64,000 bases of DNA, from NCBI GenBank assembly GCA_028291515.1, contig JAQGHU010000057.1, forward strand, positions 1-64,000, read 5' to 3'. Made by a program: the position numbers and the translations under genes. Below, piece by piece: positions 34,330 through 43,296 of this stretch. Under the pieces are notes generated by a model. It was given only the letters and a program-made list of their open reading frames with translations, was not told the origin of the DNA and did no database searches. Position 1 is the first letter of the stretch; the number at the start of each line of letters is the position of its first letter. The stretch comes from Schlesneria sp. GTDB taxonomy: Bacteria; Planctomycetota; Planctomycetia; Planctomycetales; Planctomycetaceae.

Positions 34330-37086
34330 ATGAAGATTCGACCACTGTTGATTGCGTTCCTGCTGACTGCCGCATCGGCATCTGCTGGAGCACAGGATTT
34401 GGAACTGAAAAAGGGAGACCACATCTGCATCATCGGCAATACGCTGGCCGAGCGTATGCAGCATGACGGATCGCTGGAAGCCCGCCTTTATTCTCGATTT
34501 GCAGATTACGATCTCGTCTTCCGCAATTTGGGTTATAGCGGCGACGAGATTGACGGATATAAAAACGGCAATCATCGGATGCGATCCATGTCGTTTGGAT
34601 CACAGGACGAATGGCTGTCGGGAAGCGCTCCTTGCCCTCAACCCAACAAGCTGTCGCCTCGTGATCAGGGCAAAGTTCGCGAGAACCGCTTTGAACTCAC
34701 CAACACCAAGGCGGACGTGGTCTTCGCGTTATATGGATACAACGAATCGACGGCTGGGGATGCCGGGTTGCCAGCGTTCCGTAAGAACGTCGAAGAATTT
34801 GTCCAGCACGCGCTGAGCCAGAAATACAACGGCAAGTCAGCTCCGCGTCTGGTGCTGTTCTCGCCCACCGCTCACGAGTTTCTGAACACTCCAAACTTGC
34901 CGAGCAAGGCTGAAGTCGACGCGTCCAACGCGCGGATCAAGGTTTACACCGAGGTGCTGGCGGAAGTCGCCAAGGCAAAGCAAGTCCAGTTCGTCGATCT
35001 GTTCACCCCCACTCTCGAAGCATTTGGGAAAGGGGCACCGAACACGATTAATGGCATCCATCTGAACCCAAACGGAGAAAGTCTCGTCGCCTCAATTGCC
35101 GAACGTGGATTGTTCCCCAATGGCCCCATGATCAAGCGCGATGCGACGGCGTTGGAACGTGTTCGCAGTGCGGTTCAAGACAAGAATTTTTACTGGTACA
35201 TGCGTTACCGCGTGACGGACGGCTTTTCGACATACGGCGAACGCGCATTCCTGAAGTTCTCCGAAGGCCCCGGCGGCTACGGGGACGGACTGTCGAACTA
35301 TTCAGTGGCTCAACGCGAACTGGATGTGCTGGATACGCTGACTGCGAATCGGGACAAGGTTGTTTGGGCCGCCGCACAAGGCAAGACGGCCAAAGCCGAA
35401 GACAACAATCTGCCCGAGTTTATCCCGGTAATCACGAACAAGCCGGGACCTCTTGAAGGGGGCAAACACCTGTTCCTGTCGGGCGAAGAGTCGATCAGTA
35501 AAATGACCGTTCATAAGAACATGAAGGTCGAACTGTTTGCTGATGAAAAGATGTTCCCGGAACTGGTGAAACCAGTCCAGATGGCGTTCGATACCAAGGG
35601 CCGGTTGTGGGTGGCGTGCTGGCGCACGTATCCGCACTGGAAGCCGACGCAGAAGATGGACGACCGGTTGCTGATCCTGGAAGACACCAATGGGGACGGC
35701 AAAGCAGATAAGTGCACCACGTTCGCTGGCGACATTCACAACCCGACCGGCTTCGAGTTCTGGAATGGTGGCGTGCTGGTCGCTCAGGGGCCAGACCTGC
35801 TGTTTCTGAAGGATACGGATGGGGATGACAAGTACGATGTGAAGGAACGGATCGTTCACGGATTCGACACGGCGGACACGCATCATACGATCAACAGCTT
35901 CGTGCTGGATCCGGGTGGATCGATCTATATGCAGGAAGGGACGTTCCATCACTCGCAGATCGAAACACCCTGGGGCCCGCCACGTCGCGTGGCCAATGGG
36001 GCGGTCTTCCGCTATGAGCCACGAACCCAGAAGTCAGATGTCTACGTCTCCTTCGGCTTTGCCAATCCCCACGGACATATTTTCGATGGCTGGGGTCGCG
36101 ATGTCGTGTGGGATGGAACTGGATCGCAACCGTATCATGCTGTTCTGTTCTCTGGCGACATCGACTACCCACACAAGCACGCCAGCCCGCCGCAAGTATA
36201 CAAGCAGCGGACGCGCCCTTGCTCGGGGACTGAGGTTCTCAGCAGCAGCCATTTCCCGGAAGAGTTCCGTGGGAACATCCTGGTCAATAATGTGATTGGC
36301 TTCCAAGGGATTCTGCAGTACAAGCCGCAGGACAAGGACTCCAGCTTGACCGCGGTGGAAGTCGATCCGATCGTGTTCTCATCGGACCCGAATTTCCGAC
36401 CCGGCGACACGGAAGTTGGACCAGATGGCGCGATCTATTTCACGGATTGGCAGAATCCGATCATCGGCCACATGCAGCACAACCTGCGTGATCCCAGCCG
36501 TGATCACGACCACGGCCGAGTCTATCGCGTTCGATACGAAGGCCGAGACCTGCTGAAGCCAGTAGCCATTGCAGGCCAACCGATCGACAAGTTGCTGGAC
36601 TTGCTTAAGAATCCAGACAACCGAATGCGACATTTGGCGCGGATTGAACTTTCAGGGCGCCCTTCGACCGATGTGATTCCAGCAGCCAAGAAGTGGATCA
36701 GTGCGTTGGATACCGGTGATGCCAACTACGACCATCATGTGCTGGAAGGCTTGTGGTTGCATCAGAGCCACAATGTCGTTGATGCTGATCTTTTGAAGAA
36801 GGTGCTCAAGTCGCCAGAACCAAAAGCTCGCGCAGCAGCGACGCGCGTTCTGGCAAGCTGGCGTGATCGCGTTTCCGACCCGCTCGAATTGCTTCGCGCG
36901 GGGGTCAACGACGAAAGCGGCGCAGTCCGGTTGCAGTCCGTATGGGCTCTCAGTTTCTTCGCAGGGTCGGACGCTGCCAAGGCTGCCGAAGTTGTTGTTG
37001 AGTCGCTGATTCATCCTCAGGATGAATACCTGAAGCATCAGCTCAACGAGACGAACAAAACGCTGGATCGACGGGCCAAGAAATAG
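34330..37086 (+). CDS. Exported PVC-type dehydrogenase propeller with N-terminal SGNH-like domain
   Basis: A 918-residue exported protein; signal peptide at about 1-21. Residues 28-255 form an SGNH/GDSL-hydrolase-like domain, but the family Ser block reads IIGNTLAERM instead of GDS and the Asp-His block reads NGIH (Asn241-His244), so hydrolase activity is doubtful; YGYNES at 135-140 is conserved. From about 385 follows the PVC membrane-bound-dehydrogenase propeller (AFDTKGRLWVACWRTYPHW, TNGDGKADKCTTFA, DTDGDDKYDVKERIV, GPDGAIYFTDWQNPIIGHMQHN). HEAT-like repeats end the protein (about 760-900). In many planctomycetes this is fused to the heme domain; here that is the next gene. Confidence 0.85.
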   Translation: MKIRPLLIAFLLTAASASAGAQDLELKKGDHICIIGNTLAERMQHDGSLEARLYSRFADYDLVFRNLGYSGDEIDGYKNGNHRMRSMSFGSQDEWLSGSAPCPQPNKLSPRDQGKVRENRFELTNTKADVVFALYGYNESTAGDAGLPAFRKNVEEFVQHALSQKYNGKSAPRLVLFSPTAHEFLNTPNLPSKAEVDASNARIKVYTEVLAEVAKAKQVQFVDLFTPTLEAFGKGAPNTINGIHLNPNGESLVASIAERGLFPNGPMIKRDATALERVRSAVQDKNFYWYMRYRVTDGFSTYGERAFLKFSEGPGGYGDGLSNYSVAQRELDVLDTLTANRDKVVWAAAQGKTAKAEDNNLPEFIPVITNKPGPLEGGKHLFLSGEESISKMTVHKNMKVELFADEKMFPELVKPVQMAFDTKGRLWVACWRTYPHWKPTQKMDDRLLILEDTNGDGKADKCTTFAGDIHNPTGFEFWNGGVLVAQGPDLLFLKDTDGDDKYDVKERIVHGFDTADTHHTINSFVLDPGGSIYMQEGTFHHSQIETPWGPPRRVANGAVFRYEPRTQKSDVYVSFGFANPHGHIFDGWGRDVVWDGTGSQPYHAVLFSGDIDYPHKHASPPQVYKQRTRPCSGTEVLSSSHFPEEFRGNILVNNVIGFQGILQYKPQDKDSSLTAVEVDPIVFSSDPNFRPGDTEVGPDGAIYFTDWQNPIIGHMQHNLRDPSRDHDHGRVYRVRYEGRDLLKPVAIAGQPIDKLLDLLKNPDNRMRHLARIELSGRPSTDVIPAAKKWISALDTGDANYDHHVLEGLWLHQSHNVVDADLLKKVLKSPEPKARAAATRVLASWRDRVSDPLELLRAGVNDESGAVRLQSVWALSFFAGSDAAKAAEVVVESLIHPQDEYLKHQLNETNKTLDRRAKK

Positions 37087-37116
37087 TGTGACTGGCGTCT
37101 TGAGAATGAAGAAAAT

Positions 37117-37138
37117 CGGAGCGGCATTGGCCGCTCCG
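37117..37138 (+). terminator. Hairpin after the PVC dehydrogenase gene
   Basis: CGGAGCGGC and GCCGCTCCG form a 9-bp GC-rich stem with an ATTG loop, 30 bases after the stop, followed by GTTATTGT. It resembles a weak intrinsic terminator or attenuator before the heme-protein gene. Confidence 0.55.
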
Positions 37139-37221
37139 GTTATTGTATGTCCCGACAAAGTCACGGAATTGCGAAGACCCCGACGTTGGCTCCGCATTGC
37201 TGGGTTATGGAGTTATCTGGA

Positions 37222-39003
37222 ATGAGACGTTTCTTGCGAGCAACCTTGCTCGTCGTTGCTTTGATGGGATGTGGCGTTGCGTCGGTTCGTGGCGACGAAA
37301 CTGAAAGTGCCGTCGGCCCGTTGATGAAGCTCTTTCAAGGTGGCCGTCTACCTGCTGAACGACAGGGGACAGTTGTCGAAATGATCTGCAGTCGCGGCAA
37401 CGCGAACGATCTGAAGATTGTTTTCGACAAGGTGGTACAACCGGATGGATTTACGCCCGATCTGCGATTGAAAGCCATGCAGTGGATGACAGATGCGGCT
37501 GTCACCAGAAAAGTGAAACCAGCTGGCGAACTGGTTGCCTTGGAGAAGCTTGTCGCGGGTGACGCTGCCGCCGCGAACCCCGCTTTGCAGCAGGCGTCGA
37601 TCAAACTCGCATCGACCTGGAAAGACGCGGCGATACTTCCGGCGCTTCAATCGCTGGCGACTGACTCGAAGACGAAGGCCGAACTGCGAAGAGTTGCGAT
37701 TGAGGGGCTGGTCGCAATCGGCAGCGCCGAATCGAAATCGACACTGTTGAAACTTGTCGGCAAGGACCTGCCATTATCAATTCGCATGCAGGCCGCTGCT
37801 GGCTTATCTGGAATGGAACTGACTGCAGCGGCACAAGCCGGCGCACAGGTCTTGGCCGACGCGACGGCGAAAGACAACCCAGATGAAATGATCGCGGCTT
37901 TTCTGGATCGTAAAGGAGGGGCCGACTTCCTGGCTGCGGAGCTTGCCAAGCAAAAGCTGACCGCCGATGTCGCGAAGCGATCACTCCGTTACATCTACTC
38001 CGTTGGGCGAAGCGACGCCGCGCTTTCAGATGTTCTGAGCAAAGCGGCGGGAATCGCCGCGGATGCGCCGCCCCCGACTCCCGAAGAGGTCACGAGGATT
38101 GCTGCCGATGTGATTTCTAAAGGTGACGCGGTCCGCGGAGAGAAGATCTTTCGCCGAAAGGATCTCAACTGCATGAAATGCCACAGTGTCAGTCGCGCGG
38201 GTGGGCAGGTGGGACCCGAGTTGAGTGCCGTCGGTGGTTCATCGCCTGTCGACTATGTACTGAACTCGATTCTCAATCCGAATCTTGCTGTCAAAGAGCA
38301 ATATGTCACCCGGATCTTTGCACTGGACAACGGCAAAGTTCTGACCGGCGTCGTGATTGATCGAGATGACGTGCGGATCAACATTCGGGACGCGAATGGA
38401 GCCGTCGTCAAAATCCCAGTAGCGGATATCGACGAAGAACTCGAAGGCAAATCGCTGATGCCACAGGGACTGACGAAATTTCTCACTCGCGACGAATTGC
38501 TGGACCTGGCAAAGTTCATCTCGGAACTCGGAAAGCCCGGGCCTTATGCCGTTCAGCAGTCGAAGACCATCCAGCGCTGGCGAGTTTTGCGTCAGCCGCC
38601 ACCGCAACTGACCGACGAAGTGCCTCACTTGGAGCATCTCCGGCAGTTTGTTCTGGGAAGCCCGCCGACAGATTGGGATTCGGCTTATGGTCGGGTTTCT
38701 GGGATTCTTCCATTGGAAGAGCTTCGAGGGGGCGACAAACCAGTCGTGTTAATTCTACAAGGCGAAATCAACGTCAGTGCCGGTGGTAAGGCGATTGTGT
38801 TGGTGACGTCGACAGAGCCTGTGCAAACGTGGTTCGATACCGATGCCTTTGACTCCAAACAGTTCGACGTGGAACTGACGCCAGGTCGGCATCTCATCAC
38901 GTTACGGGTCGAAGTCTCTGCTCGTGAAGTCCCAGAGTTACAGGTCCAATTGAAGACCCCGGATGATTCGTCTGCCAATTATGAAGTGATCGGCGGCCCA
39001 TAA
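37222..39003 (+). CDS. PVC-type heme-binding cytochrome c protein with HEAT-like repeats
   Basis: 593 residues from the ATG at 37222 (GGAG nine bases upstream), with a signal peptide at about 1-25. Residues 35-290 are helical HEAT-like repeats (ELRRVAIEGLVAIGSAESKS, MQAAAGLSGMELTAAAQAG). A cytochrome c site CMKCH is at 317-321, in the PVC heme-domain context (GEKIFRRKDLNCMKCHSV, GPELSAVGG, YVLNSILNPNLAVKEQY, LDNGKVLTGVVIDRDD). A beta-rich C-terminal domain of about 150 residues follows. It presumably accepts electrons from the dehydrogenase encoded just upstream, acting in the periplasm. Both gene products lack the part the other has. Confidence 0.85.
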   Translation: MRRFLRATLLVVALMGCGVASVRGDETESAVGPLMKLFQGGRLPAERQGTVVEMICSRGNANDLKIVFDKVVQPDGFTPDLRLKAMQWMTDAAVTRKVKPAGELVALEKLVAGDAAAANPALQQASIKLASTWKDAAILPALQSLATDSKTKAELRRVAIEGLVAIGSAESKSTLLKLVGKDLPLSIRMQAAAGLSGMELTAAAQAGAQVLADATAKDNPDEMIAAFLDRKGGADFLAAELAKQKLTADVAKRSLRYIYSVGRSDAALSDVLSKAAGIAADAPPPTPEEVTRIAADVISKGDAVRGEKIFRRKDLNCMKCHSVSRAGGQVGPELSAVGGSSPVDYVLNSILNPNLAVKEQYVTRIFALDNGKVLTGVVIDRDDVRINIRDANGAVVKIPVADIDEELEGKSLMPQGLTKFLTRDELLDLAKFISELGKPGPYAVQQSKTIQRWRVLRQPPPQLTDEVPHLEHLRQFVLGSPPTDWDSAYGRVSGILPLEELRGGDKPVVLILQGEINVSAGGKAIVLVTSTEPVQTWFDTDAFDSKQFDVELTPGRHLITLRVEVSAREVPELQVQLKTPDDSSANYEVIGGP

Positions 39004-39028
39004 GCCTCTTCGCGAATTCACTATGACT

Positions 39029-39505
39029 TCACATGGATTGTGACGGCACGGCGTCTGCCTGTTGGCTCAGGATTTCGCGAACCTTGCGGGTCAGTTCGCT
39101 CGGAGAGAAAGGCTTCAGAATAAAATTGCATTCAGATCTGATCTTTTCCGTTCTGCTCGCAATTCCGTTGAGAAGACCGGACAAGTTCGGGTAACCCGAC
39201 ATCAGGATTACCTTGATCTGTGAATGTGAACTACCGATTTGACTGGCCAATTGACGTCCGCCCAAGTTTGGCATGACAACATCGGCAAGGATCAACTTGA
39301 TGGAAGGGTCTTGATCGCAAATCCGAAGTGCAGCCTCTCCGCTGTTTGCGTACAGGACTTCGTAGCCGGCCCCCTTCAGAACGGTTCCCACAAAACGGCA
39401 GATACCTTCGTCGTCATCGACAACCAGGATTCGATCTGGATCTGCTGGTATTACCAAGGGAGCGTTGTCAGCCAACTTATCAAGATTGACCGGTTCCAAA
39501 CTCAT
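39029..39505 (-). CDS. Stand-alone response regulator receiver
   Basis: A 158-residue CheY-like receiver without output domain. Acidic residues are Asp30-Asp32 (ILVVDDDEG), the phosphoacceptor is Asp75 (LILADVVMPNLGG), and the conserved Lys is in FILKPFSPSELTRKVREIL. GAGG lies eight bases before the ATG. The receiver closely resembles the C-terminal receiver of the hybrid kinase encoded upstream (both have VVMP..GGRQL and the KPF..LTKKVRE ending), suggesting shared ancestry and perhaps a phosphorelay between them. The 22 N-terminal residues are not part of the domain. Confidence 0.88.
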   Translation of the reverse strand: MSLEPVNLDKLADNAPLVIPADPDRILVVDDDEGICRFVGTVLKGAGYEVLYANSGEAALRICDQDPSIKLILADVVMPNLGGRQLASQIGSSHSQIKVILMSGYPNLSGLLNGIASRTEKIRSECNFILKPFSPSELTRKVREILSQQADAVPSQSM

Positions 39506-39735
39506 GACTCTTACCTCACAAGCAGTTTGACCGACATCTTGAGCGACTAGATCCGGCGTAGAGAATCGTGCAGCGCAAATATCGCTTTGAAATTGTTTGA
39601 TCGACGGGAATTCAATCCGATCATGAGATCACCAATGAACTTTGCGCTCCGGTTGTGCGGCGGGCGCAGGTTGTATCCATCCTGAGATCCACATGGAGGT
39701 TATAAATTGGCCAAAAAGCATTAAGCCAAGTACTG

Positions 39736-42700
39736 TCATTGCGGCGCATCGAGACTTTCTCGCACTTTTTTGGTGAGGGAAAGCGCTGTAAATGGCTTTT
39801 GAAGGAAATCAGCGGCGGAGCTTAGGATCCCGTGTCGTACCACAGAATCTTCTGTATAGCCCGACATGAAAAGAATTTTGATATCTGGGCGTTGCTTGTA
39901 GAGATGTTCCACGAGTTGCCGTCCCCCCATGACAGGCATCACGACATCAGTGATGATCAGTTTGATCGGGTCGAGTTCATTTTCAAGTTGCTCGATCGCC
40001 TGCTTTCCATTGCTGGCTTCCTGTACGACGTATCCACTGGATCGCAAAATCTTAGCGGCCAATGCGCGAACGCTATCTTCGTCCTCGACGAGCAGGACTG
40101 TCTCCGTGCCTCGTAGTAATTCCTGCGGAATTGGTTCGGCATTGGGAACGGCTTCTCCTGCTGAGCTATAGGCAGGCAGGTACACTTTAAAAGTTGTTCC
40201 GAGCCCAACTTCGCTGTACACATCAATATGGCCATTGCTCTGCTTCACGATGCCATAGACGGTTGGCAGGCCGAGACCAGTTCCCTTGTCCGCCTCTTTT
40301 GTCGTAAAGAATGGCTCGAAGATGCGGGCAATTGTCTCCTTGTCCATGCCACAGCCCGTATCGCAAACCGCCAGCATGACGTTTCGTCCGGGACGCGCTT
40401 CAGGATGGAAGGAAACGTATTCGGAATCGAAATCGACATCCCGCGTTTCAACAATCAAAGTCCCGCCATTTAGCATCGCGTCGCGCGCGTTCAGGATCAG
40501 GTTCAGAACAACTTGCTCTATTTGGCTTCGATCAGCGTAGATCCTCGATAAATCTGAATGGAGGTCCAGCAGCAATTCGATATCTTCACCGATCAGCCGG
40601 CGCAGCAGTTTCTGCATATCTCGAATCTGAACATTCAAGTCGACAATGACAGGCTGAAGCATTTGCTTTCGGCTGAAGGCAAGCAGTTGCCCCGTTAATG
40701 CCGCCGCTCGCTCGCCAGCGGCTTTGATCTGGTCGACGTATTCTCTAAAACTGTCCTCGATAGACAGAGTGTCCAAGATCAACTCGCTGTACCCGTTGAT
40801 GATTGTCAGCAAGTTGTTGAAATCATGAGCGATGCCTCCGGCCAATCTGCCAACGGCTTCCATCTTCTGGACTTGGCGAAGCTGTTCTTCCATCTTACGC
40901 CGGGAAGTCACGTCGGCTTGTGATCCTACGAAGTGCGTCACTCGTCCCTGTGGATCGAACACGGGAGAAATCGATAGCTCGTTCCAGAATGACGTTCCAT
41001 CTTTGCGATAGTTCAGAAGTTCTAATTTACAGGGTTGTGCTTCACGTATCGCTCTTCTAAGACGAGAGACGGACTCTGGATCTGTGTCGGGACCCTGAAG
41101 GAATCGACAATTCTTACCTAAGGCATCCGCCGCCGAATATCCCGTCAGCTTTTCAAAGCTCGGGCTCACATAGATGATAGGGTTATCCTGTAATGCGGGA
41201 TCGGTGATAATGATCCCCTGCGTGACGGCCTGAATCGCCCGGTCTCTCAGCAGAATGGTCACTTCCGCTTCACGTCGGCTGGTGATGTCTTGAGCAACAG
41301 CCAGTAAGCCGATGAAGTTTCCCTCGGAATCAAGGAGTGGCGTATTGTTCCACTCGCAAATGATCTTTCTGCCCTCTTTAGTCAAGTTGGAATTGACGGA
41401 ATGGGCAGCCATATCTCCCGAGCGAATCCTTCTCAGGATCTCTCGTTCTTTGGGCCAAGCACCGGGGTAGACGATTTTCTCAAACGGCGGGCCGACACCA
41501 ACCATCTCTGCCTTGGTGTACCCAAAAATCCGCTCAGCAGCCGAGTTCCAGTCAATGATTCGAAAGTTCGCGTCGGTTATCAGACAACCCAAAGGCATGC
41601 GATCCATTTGCAACTGCAACCGCGTCAGCAGATGGTCACGTTCGGCTTCAGCTCGCTTGCGTTCGGTGATGTCGCGCGAGATTCCAATCAAGCCAACAAT
41701 ATTTCCTTGATTGTCGCGGTAGGGTGCCTTCGTCGCCAGAAAGACCCGCTTGATACCGGCCGCTGTCAGTTCTTCCTCTTTGGTTTCCATGATTCCGCTG
41801 GCCATCACCTCCCGATCGCGTTGCATGACGACAAGCGAACTCTCTGGTGAAAACAATTGCGTATCATCACGGCCCAGAACTTCCTCGACAGGTCGGCCGA
41901 CGAAGCGAGCCGCAGCGGGATTGAACAGCAAGTATCGGCCTGATCGGTCTTTGATGAAGACCGCGTCGGGTGTCCATTCGGCGATCGCCTGAAGCAGATC
42001 AGTGGTGTGCTGCATTTCGGCTTCGGCTTGCTTACGCTGGGTGATGTCCACCAGCATTCCCAGCACTGCGGGACGCCCGTCCAGTTCGATGCGATTGCTG
42101 TGAATTTCCACGTCAATAAGACTGCCGTCTTTTCGCTGTCCTTTGAAGGTGTATTGTGCCCGCGGCAATTCGCCAGTCAGTCTCCACCGCACCTGCTCAA
42201 TGACCATGGATCGATCCTCGGGAGCGACCGCAAGAGACCATGAGTCAATGTTTCGCAATTCCTCTTGCGTATACCCAAACATTTCGGCGACGCGTGAATT
42301 CGTGAAGACGTATCTGTCGTCCTGCAGAATCTGGATACCGGCGAGTGAGTTTTCGACGAGTTGCCGAAACAGCGTCTCGGCAGAATGGCGTGCTGCTTCC
42401 GAGCGTTTTGCCGTCTCGCGAAGTTGAATCTGTTCGATCGCATTGTGAACGGCCGAGCCCAGTCGGCCCAGGCGATCTTTCAGCAGATAGTCAGTCGCTC
42501 CCTTTTTCATCGCTTCGACCGCGACTTCTTCGCCGATGCTGCCGGAAACGATGATGAAGGGAATCGCGAGTCCGGATCTGCGCGTGATCTCAAGGGCCTT
42601 CATGGCATCGAAAGCGGGAAGCGAGTAGTCGGATAGGATGATGTCCAGAGATGGTCGCAATTGCGCTAGAAAGTCTTCTTCCGTATCGACTCGCATCCAC

Positions 42701-42813
42701 GTTGGATCAAATCCGCCGCGACGAAGCTCATAGAGAACCAGCTCGACATCGGTCTGTCGGTCCTCCAGAATCAGCACTTGGAGCGGTGTGGCCAAAATCG
42801 CGACCTCCGACAT
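39736..42813 (-). CDS. LOV-domain hybrid sensor histidine kinase
   Basis: 1025 residues, no membrane segment, so cytoplasmic. Order: receiver (about 11-128, phosphoacceptor Asp62), PAS (145-262), PAS (270-390), PAS (395-518), LOV (523-640), HisKA with phosphorylated His663 (GGIAHDFNNLL), HATPase (N-box LNARDAM, G-boxes CDTGCGMD and GTGLGLPTV), and a C-terminal receiver (phosphoacceptor near 957, LIITDVVMP). The fourth sensor module has the photoactive LOV signature GKNCRFLQ with Cys569, and the flavin-contacting Asn601 (NYRKDG), Asn611 (FWNEL) and Gln632 (FVGSQ). It should bind FMN and sense blue light. The other PAS modules lack this motif. Confidence 0.92.
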   Translation of the reverse strand: MSEVAILATPLQVLILEDRQTDVELVLYELRRGGFDPTWMRVDTEEDFLAQLRPSLDIILSDYSLPAFDAMKALEITRRSGLAIPFIIVSGSIGEEVAVEAMKKGATDYLLKDRLGRLGSAVHNAIEQIQLRETAKRSEAARHSAETLFRQLVENSLAGIQILQDDRYVFTNSRVAEMFGYTQEELRNIDSWSLAVAPEDRSMVIEQVRWRLTGELPRAQYTFKGQRKDGSLIDVEIHSNRIELDGRPAVLGMLVDITQRKQAEAEMQHTTDLLQAIAEWTPDAVFIKDRSGRYLLFNPAAARFVGRPVEEVLGRDDTQLFSPESSLVVMQRDREVMASGIMETKEEELTAAGIKRVFLATKAPYRDNQGNIVGLIGISRDITERKRAEAERDHLLTRLQLQMDRMPLGCLITDANFRIIDWNSAAERIFGYTKAEMVGVGPPFEKIVYPGAWPKEREILRRIRSGDMAAHSVNSNLTKEGRKIICEWNNTPLLDSEGNFIGLLAVAQDITSRREAEVTILLRDRAIQAVTQGIIITDPALQDNPIIYVSPSFEKLTGYSAADALGKNCRFLQGPDTDPESVSRLRRAIREAQPCKLELLNYRKDGTSFWNELSISPVFDPQGRVTHFVGSQADVTSRRKMEEQLRQVQKMEAVGRLAGGIAHDFNNLLTIINGYSELILDTLSIEDSFREYVDQIKAAGERAAALTGQLLAFSRKQMLQPVIVDLNVQIRDMQKLLRRLIGEDIELLLDLHSDLSRIYADRSQIEQVVLNLILNARDAMLNGGTLIVETRDVDFDSEYVSFHPEARPGRNVMLAVCDTGCGMDKETIARIFEPFFTTKEADKGTGLGLPTVYGIVKQSNGHIDVYSEVGLGTTFKVYLPAYSSAGEAVPNAEPIPQELLRGTETVLLVEDEDSVRALAAKILRSSGYVVQEASNGKQAIEQLENELDPIKLIITDVVMPVMGGRQLVEHLYKQRPDIKILFMSGYTEDSVVRHGILSSAADFLQKPFTALSLTKKVRESLDAPQ

Positions 42814-42861
42814 GTCAGGTTTGTTTGCTAGCGAGATGCCGCGATTTTCGAAGACGTTGGA

Positions 42862-43296
42862 TTATTGGGGACGCTGATTCAGCAGTAGCCAATACATTCC
42901 GACCTCTCGAACAGCTTTAGTGAACTGATCAAAGTCGACGGGCTTTACAATGTAGCTGTTCACTCCCAGTTGGTAGCATTTCTGAATGTCCGGCTCTTCA
43001 CGCGACGATGTCAGAACGACTACGGGAATCTGACGCGTACGTTCATCAGCTTTGAGACGATGAAGCACCTCTATTCCGTCGACATACGGCAGTTTCAGGT
43101 CGAGCAGGATGACTTTGGGATGACAGGGGCATTTGTCATATCGATCGGTGCCAAAGATGAGTTCCAGCGCTTCGGCACCGTCACGAACGACGCGAACATG
43201 GTTTGCGAGGTTGTTTGATTTGAATGCATGTAACGCGAGCTTGACGTCGTTGGGGTTGTCTTCCACCAGCAGGATCTCGACAGCAGTGTCGGTCAT
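42862..43296 (-). CDS. Single-domain response regulator (Rcp1-like)
   Basis: A 144-residue receiver. Residues: ILLVEDNPND (acidic pair near 12-13), phosphoacceptor Asp66 in VILLDLKLPYVDGIEVL, Thr in VVVLTSS, and Lys in YIVKPVDFDQFTKAV. The wording is typical of the Rcp1 group paired with phytochrome- or PAS-type kinases in cyanobacteria and other bacteria. Its ATG overlaps the stop of the upstream histidine kinase gene by four bases (ATGA), so it is translationally coupled and is the expected phosphate acceptor of that kinase. Confidence 0.92.
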   Translation of the reverse strand: MTDTAVEILLVEDNPNDVKLALHAFKSNNLANHVRVVRDGAEALELIFGTDRYDKCPCHPKVILLDLKLPYVDGIEVLHRLKADERTRQIPVVVLTSSREEPDIQKCYQLGVNSYIVKPVDFDQFTKAVREVGMYWLLLNQRPQ

